Shown here: piece after piece, positions 8,560-14,818 of the stretch
Numbering within the stretch: the stretch's first letter is position 1
Layout of the letters: every line of letters begins with the position of its first letter
NCBI GenBank assembly: GCA_900542285.1
Contig: UQNF01000037.1
Span: 1-15,981 of the forward strand
Source of the DNA: an uncultured Clostridium sp.
GTDB lineage: Bacteria > Bacillota > Clostridia > Christensenellales > CAG-138
Reading direction: 5' to 3'
DNA: 15,981 nt
Translations under genes and position numbers: made by a program
Notes under the pieces: generated by a model
What the model was told of the DNA's origin: nothing
Seen by the model: only the letters and a program-made list of their open reading frames with translations
The model's database searches: none

Positions 8560-8601
8560 TTACCTCCAAAGTATTAATCCGATTTTCTCAATGCAGATCA
8601 C
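8560..8601 (-). CDS. Possible 13-codon leader ORF upstream of the ASCH-like gene
   Basis: A GTG at 8601 has an excellent ribosome binding site, GGAGGA at 8609-8614, with 7-nt spacing. It reads MICIEKIGLILWR and stops at TAA 8560-8562, inside the spacer between the downstream gene's GGAGG and its ATG. It lies just after the TTGACA promoter's expected start site. The arrangement would couple its translation to the ASCH-like gene. With only 13 codons, coding cannot be shown from sequence alone. Confidence 0.4.
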   Translation of the reverse strand: MICIEKIGLILWR

Positions 8602-8623
8602 TGCTTGCTCCTCCACGATAACA

Positions 8624-8652
8624 ATCGTACAGTCTTCCGCCCCATTTGTCAA
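8624..8652 (-). promoter_or_regulatory. Promoter of the ASCH-like gene
   Basis: A perfect -35 TTGACA (8647-8652) and a -10 TACGAT (8624-8629) are separated by 17 nt. The expected start site near 8617 gives a leader of about 60 nt that contains the short ORF at 8560-8601. Confidence 0.7.
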
Positions 8653-8659
8653 TACATGC

Positions 8660-8677
8660 ATCATGCAATTTCATGAT
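8660..8677. promoter_or_regulatory. Operator-like inverted repeat upstream of the ASCH-like promoter
   Basis: The arms ATCATG and CATGAT (6 bp each, perfect) flank a 6-bp spacer, ending 8 bp upstream of the -35 element at 8647-8652. The symmetry and position fit a binding site for a dimeric regulator. The binding protein is unknown, and a chance repeat in AT-rich DNA is possible. Confidence 0.35.
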
Positions 8678-8804
8678 AACAGATCAGGCTTTTTCGGCTT
8701 GTCCCCGAAACATCCCCCAACCGAATCGTCATTGACTGTGCATTCCCGGTAAATGCCGTGTTGGCCAAACCTCGCTTTGATGAAAGCAGATGATTGGTTG
8801 AATG

Positions 8805-8833
8805 ATTCTATCACATTCAGAAAGGCATTGCAA
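8805..8833 (-). promoter_or_regulatory. Second, upstream promoter reading toward the ASCH-like gene
   Basis: The -35 TTGCAA (8828-8833) and -10 TAGAAT (8805-8810) are separated by 17 nt, and the -10 is preceded by TGA, giving an extended -10. It lies just beyond the hydF terminator. It would start transcription near 8798 and give a leader of about 240 nt before the ASCH-like start codon. In the 340-nt gap 8558-8899 I see only these two promoters, the inverted repeat at 8660-8677, the short ORF at 8560-8601 and the hydF terminator. Confidence 0.6.
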
Positions 8834-8850
8834 AGAAAAACCTGTTATTC

Positions 8851-8884
8851 AAAAGGCCGATGCCCAAACATGGGAGCATCAGCC
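8851..8884 (-). terminator. Rho-independent terminator of the hyd maturation operon
   Basis: A 9-bp GC-rich stem (8876-8884 with 8855-8863, one G-U pair) is followed by TTTT at 8854-8851 on the minus strand; more T-rich sequence follows further on. It begins 15 nt past the hydF stop codon, marking the end of the operon. Confidence 0.85.
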
Positions 8885-8899
8885 GAATTCCATTCAGTT

Positions 8900-10102
8900 T
8901 TAGTCCAGCAAAGCCAAAATGTCCGGGAACATCTGCACGCTGCGTTTCAAAATACCATGCATTTGAGCAATGGCAATGCCATAGTTGACAATGGGAACGC
9001 CTGCGCTGATCGCAGTTTCAATGCGATGCTTCATCGCAGTTTCTGTCAGCATGCAGCCTCCGCAGTGGACGATTAGTGAGTAAGGAGACAAATCCTCCGG
9101 GAATTCGCCGCCGGATGTAAAGGTAAACTCCGGCTTGGCCTTGCAGAATCGCTCAATCCATGCAGGCATTTTGACAGTTCCTATGTCGTTGCATTGGCGA
9201 TGATGGGTACAGCCCTCGGAGATCAGCACCTTATCTCCATCCTTGAGGTGGGACAGAGCGGAAGCACCTGCAGCCAGCGTAGGAAGATCCCCTTTATAGC
9301 GAGCCATCAGAATAGAGAATGATGTCAACGGAATATCCACAGGCGTATCTGCGCTGACCCTTTCAAACGCCTGAGAATCGGTAATGACCATTTTCGGTCT
9401 GACAGCCAAGCTTTCAAGGGTTCGCGGCAGTTCGGTATCCTGACAAGTAATCGCTACTGCGTGAGCATCAAGCACTTCTCGTACCGCCATCTGCTGGGGC
9501 AGTATCAGCCTTCCCTTTGGTGCGGATTCATCGATTGGAGTGACCAGTACCACTACATCTCCCTCTGAAAGAAGGTCCGCAACCATATGCTTTGGATTTT
9601 GGAGCTGTTTTGCAAAGGCTCCGAGTTTCTCTTTCAGTGCATAGATATTTTCCCCGGTTACGGCACTGGCATAGATCTCGTGCTTTTCAAGCGGTTGTCT
9701 TTCGCAAACAAGGTCTGCTTTGTTATAAACGGTGATGTAAGGAATCTTTCGTTCCCTGAAGCATGCTACCAGCGAACGATCGAGTTCTCTCAGTCCAATG
9801 GCAGCATCGACAACCAACACGGCAATATCGGTCGACGACAGCACCTGCATTGCCTTTTGGACCCGAAGCCGTCCAAGCTCCCCCTCGTCATCCAGCCCCG
9901 GTGTATCAATGATGACCACCGGACCCAGCGGAAGCAATTCCATGGCTTTTTTTACCGGATCCGTGGTTGTCCCCTTAACTTCGGAGACAACGGCGAGCTG
10001 CTGTCCGGTAACAGCATTTACCAAGCTGGATTTTCCGGCGTTGCGCATTCCGAAAAAGCTGATGTGCAGCCTCTCAGCGGATACCATATCGTTCAAACTC
10101 AT
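8900..10102 (-). CDS. hydF: [FeFe]-hydrogenase maturation GTPase HydF
   Basis: HydF is the scaffold and carrier that receives the diiron precursor made with HydE and HydG and delivers the 2Fe subcluster to apo-HydA in the cytosol. The 400 residues match the family length. The N-terminal GTPase domain shows the P-loop GMRNAGKS (18-25), the TTT switch region (45-47), DTPG (66-69) and NKAD (127-130). A dimerisation domain follows. The C-terminal iron-sulfur domain carries CTHH beginning at Cys298 and HCGGC with His346, Cys347 and Cys350, the conserved [4Fe-4S] site. The start is supported by GGGAG about 8 nt upstream and by 12-nt spacing from the hydG stop, which indicates cotranscription. It is the last gene of the operon. 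All key residues are present. Confidence 0.97.
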   Translation of the reverse strand: MSLNDMVSAERLHISFFGMRNAGKSSLVNAVTGQQLAVVSEVKGTTTDPVKKAMELLPLGPVVIIDTPGLDDEGELGRLRVQKAMQVLSSTDIAVLVVDAAIGLRELDRSLVACFRERKIPYITVYNKADLVCERQPLEKHEIYASAVTGENIYALKEKLGAFAKQLQNPKHMVADLLSEGDVVVLVTPIDESAPKGRLILPQQMAVREVLDAHAVAITCQDTELPRTLESLAVRPKMVITDSQAFERVSADTPVDIPLTSFSILMARYKGDLPTLAAGASALSHLKDGDKVLISEGCTHHRQCNDIGTVKMPAWIERFCKAKPEFTFTSGGEFPEDLSPYSLIVHCGGCMLTETAMKHRIETAISAGVPIVNYGIAIAQMHGILKRSVQMFPDILALLD

Positions 10103-10114
10103 CCGGCGTACTCC

Positions 10115-11572
10115 CTAAAAGCGGAAATCACGGCGATTGGATTCACGAATCGCCCTGATGTTATCCTCTGCGATCCGGCGTACCCTCTCCTTCGGAATGC
10201 GGTTCAATTCCTCTTCCACCATCCTATAGCCTATCTCCTTTGTTTCAGGGGAAGCGTAGTCTTCAAGATACTCTGACAGAGTCATCAGTGCATTGGGATG
10301 ACAGCAATTCAGGATTTGACCGCTCTTGCACAGGCTCATGAAGCGATCGCCTGTGCGTCCCTCTCTATAACATGCGGTACAGAAGGATGGGATATGTCCG
10401 CTTTCCATAAGCCAGCGTACAACTTCATCAAGACTGCGCTGATCGGAAACATCAAACTGCTCGGTATCATGTGGACGCTCATCCGGCGAATAGCCTGCAT
10501 AGCCGCCCACCGAGGTTCGGGAGCCACCGGAAACCTGAGATACGCCAAGGCGCAGAAGCTTTGAACGCACCTGCTCGCTTTCACGAGTTGAAATAATCAG
10601 TCCGGTATAAGGCACGGCAAGACGAATACAGGCGGTGATCTTGGCGAAGATATCATCATCGATGCCGTTGTCAAACTGGTCGGGGTCAATGTCGTCTGCA
10701 CGCTTCAGGCGAGGAACGCTTATGGTGTGAGGGCCTACTCCGTGGACCGCTTCCAAATGCTCGGCGTGCATGAGCAAACCTGCAAACTCGTATTTATACT
10801 TATCAAGACCAAACAGCACGCCCAGCCCGACATCATCGATACCTCCTTCCATCGCACGGTCCATGGCCTCGGTGTGATAGTCATAATCATGCTTTGGACC
10901 GGTGGGGTGAAGCTCCAGATAGCTTTGCTTGTGATAGGTCTCCTGAAACAGGATATAGGTGCCGATTCCCGCATCCTTCAGCTTTCGGTAGTTTTCAACG
11001 GTAGTTGCAGCGATGTTCACGTTGACGCGGCGGATATCTCCGTTCTTGTGGTGAACGCTGTAAATGGTCTTAATACATTCCAAGATGTACTCAATCGGAT
11101 TGTTGACCGGGTCTTCACCGGCTTCGATCGCCAAACGCTTATGGCCGATGTCCTGAAGTGCAATGACCTCTTTCCTAACCTCTTCCTGTGTAAGTTTTTT
11201 GCGTGTGATGTGCTTGTTCTTGATATGGTAGGGGCAGTACACGCAGCCGTTGACACAATAATTTGACAGATACAGCGGTGCAAAAATAACTATGCGGTTT
11301 CCATAAAATGCAAGCTTTATCTCCTCGGCGATCCGGTACATCCTTTCAATCTTTTCGGGAATCTCACAAGCGAGCAGCACGGAAGCCTCCCTATGGGTCA
11401 AGCCGGTGCAGACATGACCTGTAGCGGTCTTTTGCGGCCTTGCCTTCTCAAGGATCCGGTCTATCAGTTCAGCATTGTTCTTGTTAGCCTCCGCATAGGC
11501 CAGTGTTTCACGGATCTCTTCATCGTTGATGAATTCCTCCGCTCTAAGGGATTTGGGATTGTAGGTTGACAT
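10115..11572 (-). CDS. hydG: [FeFe]-hydrogenase H-cluster radical SAM maturase HydG (tyrosine lyase)
   Basis: HydG cleaves L-tyrosine with S-adenosylmethionine chemistry, releasing p-cresol and producing the CO and cyanide ligands of the H-cluster on an organometallic iron-cysteine synthon. The 485-residue protein shows the radical SAM motif CVNGCVYC (Cys106, Cys110, Cys113) in the TIM barrel. It also has the C-terminal auxiliary cluster motif C-X2-C-X22-C at Cys398, Cys401 and Cys424, which separates HydG from its relative ThiH. The start is supported by GAGAGGAG about 8 nt upstream. The gene lies 39 nt after hydE and 12 nt before hydF, so it is the third gene of a four-gene operon. No residue looks lost. 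Confidence 0.97.
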   Translation of the reverse strand: MSTYNPKSLRAEEFINDEEIRETLAYAEANKNNAELIDRILEKARPQKTATGHVCTGLTHREASVLLACEIPEKIERMYRIAEEIKLAFYGNRIVIFAPLYLSNYCVNGCVYCPYHIKNKHITRKKLTQEEVRKEVIALQDIGHKRLAIEAGEDPVNNPIEYILECIKTIYSVHHKNGDIRRVNVNIAATTVENYRKLKDAGIGTYILFQETYHKQSYLELHPTGPKHDYDYHTEAMDRAMEGGIDDVGLGVLFGLDKYKYEFAGLLMHAEHLEAVHGVGPHTISVPRLKRADDIDPDQFDNGIDDDIFAKITACIRLAVPYTGLIISTRESEQVRSKLLRLGVSQVSGGSRTSVGGYAGYSPDERPHDTEQFDVSDQRSLDEVVRWLMESGHIPSFCTACYREGRTGDRFMSLCKSGQILNCCHPNALMTLSEYLEDYASPETKEIGYRMVEEELNRIPKERVRRIAEDNIRAIRESNRRDFRF

Positions 11573-11611
11573 ATGTTTTCTCCTCTCTTCAAGTCAGATT
11601 ACTCTTCCTCG

Positions 11612-12667
11612 TCAGATTGATTTAATATCTCCGCGATCGGTCACTATCTCGTAACCGATCGAAAGCATTCGTTGATTGAGACAGCCCCGACATTGGGCGG
11701 CCTCTTCTCCGGTGCAAATCTTGTTGTCGTAAAGCTCATATTTCTTTCTTACGGACACCGGAGACAGATTGGGCATCACCACATTAGCGCCTGCCTGTAT
11801 TCCCTTCTCTCTGCCCAGTGGGTCGATCGTTCCCAAAGCAGTCGTGGATGGCAGCAGCACCGGCGGATGGATTAGCCGAATGATGGATATAAGATAGCTG
11901 GTTAACTCCGCCTTGCCGGCAGGTTCATCCCTAAATGGCGTATGCTTATTAGGGATAAATGGGCCTATTCCGCACATATCGGGTTTGAAATCCTCGATAA
12001 ACTTCAAATCCTTTGCAAGATGTGCGCAGGTTTGTCCGGGAGACCCCACCATGAATCCGCAGCCCACCTGATAACCGATATCCTTGAGGTCATAAAGGCA
12101 GCGCATACGATTTTCAAATGATAGCTCCTTTGGATGCAGCATTCCGTAATGAGCAGCATCTGCTGTTTCATGGCGCAATAGATAGCGATCGGCTCCCGCA
12201 TCATATAGTCTTTGATAGCTTTCCCGACTGCGTTCACCCAATGAGAGCGTAACGGCACAATCCGGATGATTGGTTTTGATGGTGCTTATCAGGTTACAGA
12301 GAACATCGTCATTATAAAAGCCATCTTCCCCACCTTGCAGAACAAAGGTTCGAAATCCGAGTTCATACCCCTCACGGCAGCAACCAATGATATCCTCAAA
12401 AGTCAGACGATACCGTTGGCAGTGATTATTGCTCCTGCGTATGCCGCAATACAGGCAATCATTTTTGCAGATATTACTGATTTCAATCAATCCCCTGGTG
12501 AACACCGCATTCCCATATATCCGCTTGCGAACGGCCACTGCACGCTCCGCCAGCATCACAGCAGCCTCCGGTGTGCGGTTCTCTATCAATAACCGATATT
12601 CTTCAAGGGTTAGCCTATGCTCCGCAGTCAAGCGTTCGATCAGCGTATATACTCGTTCATTCATCAT
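11612..12667 (-). CDS. hydE: [FeFe]-hydrogenase H-cluster radical SAM maturase HydE
   Basis: HydE is a radical SAM enzyme that acts on the HydG-derived iron-cysteine complex during assembly of the azadithiolate-bridged diiron subcluster. The 351 residues match the family. The catalytic [4Fe-4S] motif CKNDCLYC lies at Cys67, Cys71 and Cys74. The optional second cluster motif C-X7-C-X2-C is present near the C terminus (Cys318, Cys326, Cys329), as in the Thermotoga enzyme. The gene overlaps the upstream TM1266-family gene by 11 bp in the context ATGATGAATG, which suggests translational coupling. No strong independent ribosome binding site is visible, and the second ATG (12664) could be the real start. 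BioB and PylB are relatives, but the hydG-hydF context settles the identity. Confidence 0.95.
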   Translation of the reverse strand: MMNERVYTLIERLTAEHRLTLEEYRLLIENRTPEAAVMLAERAVAVRKRIYGNAVFTRGLIEISNICKNDCLYCGIRRSNNHCQRYRLTFEDIIGCCREGYELGFRTFVLQGGEDGFYNDDVLCNLISTIKTNHPDCAVTLSLGERSRESYQRLYDAGADRYLLRHETADAAHYGMLHPKELSFENRMRCLYDLKDIGYQVGCGFMVGSPGQTCAHLAKDLKFIEDFKPDMCGIGPFIPNKHTPFRDEPAGKAELTSYLISIIRLIHPPVLLPSTTALGTIDPLGREKGIQAGANVVMPNLSPVSVRKKYELYDNKICTGEEAAQCRGCLNQRMLSIGYEIVTDRGDIKSI

Positions 12668-12917
12668 GACTTATCACACCGGAATATGCCGTCTTTACGC
12701 TTACTCCCGGCAGATTGCCTATCGTACCGGACAGAGTTGAAATGGTGTTTTGCGGGGCATCCAGCGCAATGCTGATAATGCTGACTCCCCTTTTGCGATA
12801 TGGGATACCCATGCGCCCGATTATGTATTCGCCATACCCATGCAGGATTAAATTAAGAGTTTCAACCATTTCGCCATTCTCTACAATGATGCTGATAACC
12901 GCAACACGCGTATCCAT
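12657..12917 (-). CDS. TM1266-family iron-only hydrogenase system putative regulator
   Basis: The 86-residue protein has the compact ferredoxin-like (ACT/NikR C-terminal-like) pattern of the TM1266 family. It opens with strand TRVAVISIIVE, continues through the helix around residues 15-30 and GIPYRKRGVSIISIALDA, and ends near GNLPGVSVKTAYS. Members are small proteins regularly encoded beside hydEFG in anaerobes and are thought to be regulatory or sensory. They lack a DNA-binding domain and their biochemical role is not established. The start is fixed by GGAGG 6 nt upstream. It is the first gene of the maturation operon, and its ribosome binding site sits immediately behind an intrinsic terminator, so its expression must depend on read-through. 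Confidence 0.9.
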   Translation of the reverse strand: MDTRVAVISIIVENGEMVETLNLILHGYGEYIIGRMGIPYRKRGVSIISIALDAPQNTISTLSGTIGNLPGVSVKTAYSGVISHDE

Positions 12918-12923
12918 ATTTTA

Positions 12924-12928
12924 CCTCC
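12924..12928 (-). promoter_or_regulatory. Ribosome binding site of the first hyd operon gene
   Basis: GGAGG lies 6 nt before the ATG at 12917 and directly abuts the terminator's T-tract. It is outside the terminator stem, so regulation is more likely at transcription termination than by hiding this site. Confidence 0.85.
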
Positions 12929-12961
12929 AAACAAAAATGCCGTACCCGAAAAGGTACGACA
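12929..12961 (-). terminator. Intrinsic terminator between the hyd promoter and the first gene
   Basis: A 9-bp stem (12961-12953 with 12946-12938, one G-U pair) and a 6-nt loop are followed by TTTTTGTTT (12937-12929) on the minus strand. It ends one base before the GGAGG of the TM1266-family gene. Since no promoter can fit between terminator and gene, transcripts reaching the operon must pass it. Confidence 0.85.
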
Positions 12962-13074
12962 TTCTCAGAAAACTACCGAAAACAGAGAGAAAACTCTCTC
13001 CAAAACTCCACTGATTGAAAATGATCCGTACCTTTCACGCAGCGCAGTTTGCGCTTAATGTCAGGCTCTACTCA

Positions 13075-13103
13075 ATTATATCACGACCAAAGAGAAAAGT
13101 CCA
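13075..13103 (-). promoter_or_regulatory. Extended -10 promoter of the hyd maturation operon
   Basis: A perfect TATAAT (13075-13080) is preceded by TGA, giving a consensus extended -10. The hexamer 17 nt upstream (13098-13103) is TGGACT, a 4 of 6 match to TTGACA. It lies about 60 nt past the stop of the NYN-domain gene, and start-site spacing puts the first transcribed base near 13068. Confidence 0.75.
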
Positions 13104-13163
13104 TCCCTATTATCAATTATGCTCACCATGCAAGGCTTTATATCATCAAGTCGTAATATTAAT

Positions 13164-14705
13164 TTATGCAAGGGTGATGCTAGCTTGTCCGTCAACTCCA
13201 ATCACCAATTTCGGCTTGCTCAAGTATCTATTGTAAAAAGCTTCCTTCTCCTTTTCCGTCATAGCGATCCAAGAGTCCTTCAATGCATCGCCCATGATTT
13301 TGCGCAAATTAAGGGGCTTTGCTTCATCACCTTTCAGTATGCTGTCAATCTGCTCCTGAATCTTGTTGAGCAGCGTGGTAGTCTTGATGGAGTACGATGC
13401 GCTCGTGCAGAAATCATCGATGAAGCAGAACGGTATTTCGCACTGTGCAAGCCTGTCTATTATTGCATTGCCTGACTTGCTTTTTTCAAGCATGACGAGG
13501 AACCTGATTCCTTCAAGTTCCCGTATCATAGCCCAATAGTCACTGTCGGATGAAACAAGGATGATTGCATCAGCACCACCAACAAATATCTCCCTGCTTG
13601 TTCTCATCGCGAGCGTCATGTCGACCTGGGACTTGTTTTGATTGAGCCTTTGAACAACGATATGCTCGATATCAATAGAGTTTTTCCCTTGGATCGCCAT
13701 TCGCAGCGACTTGTCGACAAAGGTTTTCCACTGATCCGTGGTGTATTCGCTGTCGAACAGAATAATCTTACGAATCCTCTCTATCTTAGTTGCCGACAGA
13801 CTGCTTATTGCGGCCGCAAGTTTCACAGCGTCAGAGTTTTCGCAATCCACTACCATTACACAGTTGCTGCAGTGTTCCAGCAGATCTGAAAGATTGCGCA
13901 TAGTCTTATCGCCAACATCTCGAACGAGCGACAGATTCTCGAATCTATCATTGTTGCGCTCGTACAGCATGACAATAAACTTTTCATCGCAATAAAGAAT
14001 GTTGCCGTGTGCAGCATCGCTGTAAGAGACGGCTTCCCAGTTGATCCAGCAATGGAAGGGGTAACGGTTCCGATCGGAATTATACAAAGCTCCTGCTTTT
14101 TTCAAGCCGCTCTTCTTCGTTCCTTCCGGCATAATGAATATCGGGCGTATATACTCCCAGTTGATCCATTCCGGGAACAACGGCTTGATCCCATTAATTC
14201 GATTGTTGATTTCGGTATTTATCTTAATGAGATAATCATCAACTTGGGGCCTGTTATTATAGATAGTGACACCGTCTTTACATAAATCCGTAAACGCATC
14301 GGACGGAATGAGCTCCGGAATGCTTCCGATATTCTTCAGCACTGTGTTAAACTCATTGGCTATGCGCATATAGTTCTTTTCAAACGCCGTTCTGAGCCGA
14401 GAAAGATTGCGAATTATTCGAGCATTCTTATCCTTATCCGCCTTGGCATAAACATCGATCAGATATGGAGTATCAGACTCTCCGAAACGTATCTTGTCCA
14501 CACCGATTAGGTATGCCATCAGCGAAACGATATTATAGGTCGAGTTTCGAAACTCCGTGTATGCTTTGCGTTTCTCCTCGCTCTGATCGGATTCTTCGCT
14601 TTCATCTTCGTTAATGTGGTCTAAAAGAGTGGATAAGTCTTGAAGGCTGGTTGCTACAACGGGCTTGGCTTTTGTTTCTGTATCATTTTCGGGTTTCTTT
14701 GACAT
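13164..14705 (-). CDS. NYN-domain (PIN-like) putative ribonuclease with large unrecognised N-terminal region
   Basis: The 513-residue cytosolic protein starts at the ATG at 14705, chosen because AAAGGAGAAAG precedes it with about 7-nt spacing; an upstream TTG (14750) lacks such a site. Residues about 10-45 are acidic and low-complexity. Residues about 46-270 are not recognised and contain two INWE segments about 40 residues apart. Residues about 280-430 form a NYN domain: VMVVDCEN (Asp287, Glu289, Asn290), QVDMTLAMRTS (Asp362), and VSSDSDYWAMI (Asp387, Asp389). These acidic residues are where NYN/PIN-like metal-dependent nucleases bind Mg or Mn ions, so RNA cleavage is likely but unproven. 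The C-terminal 75 residues are mostly helical. A WYL regulator gene lies 113 nt upstream in the same direction, suggesting a shared process. The natural RNA target is unknown. Confidence 0.85.
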   Translation of the reverse strand: MSKKPENDTETKAKPVVATSLQDLSTLLDHINEDESEESDQSEEKRKAYTEFRNSTYNIVSLMAYLIGVDKIRFGESDTPYLIDVYAKADKDKNARIIRNLSRLRTAFEKNYMRIANEFNTVLKNIGSIPELIPSDAFTDLCKDGVTIYNNRPQVDDYLIKINTEINNRINGIKPLFPEWINWEYIRPIFIMPEGTKKSGLKKAGALYNSDRNRYPFHCWINWEAVSYSDAAHGNILYCDEKFIVMLYERNNDRFENLSLVRDVGDKTMRNLSDLLEHCSNCVMVVDCENSDAVKLAAAISSLSATKIERIRKIILFDSEYTTDQWKTFVDKSLRMAIQGKNSIDIEHIVVQRLNQNKSQVDMTLAMRTSREIFVGGADAIILVSSDSDYWAMIRELEGIRFLVMLEKSKSGNAIIDRLAQCEIPFCFIDDFCTSASYSIKTTTLLNKIQEQIDSILKGDEAKPLNLRKIMGDALKDSWIAMTEKEKEAFYNRYLSKPKLVIGVDGQASITLA

Positions 14706-14739
14706 ATTCTTTCTCCTTTGCATCAACTTACTCAATTTC

Positions 14740-14766
14740 TTAATAAACAAGATTGATTCATGTCAA
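14740..14766 (-). promoter_or_regulatory. Candidate promoter of the NYN-domain gene
   Basis: A perfect -35 TTGACA (14761-14766) is followed after 15 nt by TATTAA (14740-14745), or after 17 nt by the weaker TTAAGA (14738-14743). It falls in the 113-nt gap after the WYL gene, so the NYN gene could be transcribed on its own as well as by read-through. The short spacing to the better -10 lowers confidence. Confidence 0.45.
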
Positions 14767-14818
14767 GCATAAATCCATCAAATTCTTAATATCGATACCG
14801 CACGCTTCTCCGAAAGCT

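Larger units (their letters stand above)
12918..13068 (-). promoter_or_regulatory. Structured leader of the hyd operon: candidate transcription attenuator or riboswitch
   Basis: About 150 nt separate the predicted transcription start (near 13068) from the first gene. In transcript order there is a hairpin with arms 13050-13055 and 13041-13046. Segment A is AAAGGTACG (13035-13027), followed by CATTTTC (13023-13017). A hairpin with a UUUU loop follows (12999-12984). Then come GAGAATG (12966-12960) and segment B, CGTACCTTT (12958-12950), and finally segment C, GGTACG (12946-12941), with a T-tract. A can pair with B over 9 bp, extended by CATTTTC with GAGAATG for 7 more. B can instead pair with C to form the terminator. 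The two folds exclude each other, the layout of an attenuator. The RNA does not match a riboswitch class I recognise; no T-box consensus is seen. Confidence 0.7.

Noticed and set aside
8653..8725. A 23-codon minus-strand frame starting at an ATG in the gap after hydF
   Set aside because: It lacks a ribosome binding site and resembles no known protein.
12921..12962. A 13-codon frame (ATG at 12962, reading MSYLFGYGIFVWR) across the hyd leader terminator, with two Tyr codons, as a tyrosine-sensing leader peptide
   Set aside because: There is no real ribosome binding site before it and its codons are the terminator stem itself; the WR-stop ending is simply the TGGAGGTAA of the next ribosome binding site.
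12918..13068. T-box (tRNA-sensing) leader for the hyd operon
   Set aside because: The conserved T-box sequence that pairs with the tRNA acceptor end is not present, and the leader is shorter than a usual T-box.
13128..13173. A direct repeat of ATGCAAGG (13128-13135 and 13166-13173) flanking the end of the NYN gene
   Set aside because: It is only 8 bp, with no terminal inverted repeats or inserted gene between the copies, so chance is the simplest explanation.
14706..14750. A 15-residue N-terminal extension of the NYN protein from a TTG at 14750
   Set aside because: It has no ribosome binding site, and it runs across the candidate -10 and the strong GGAG that serves the ATG at 14705.
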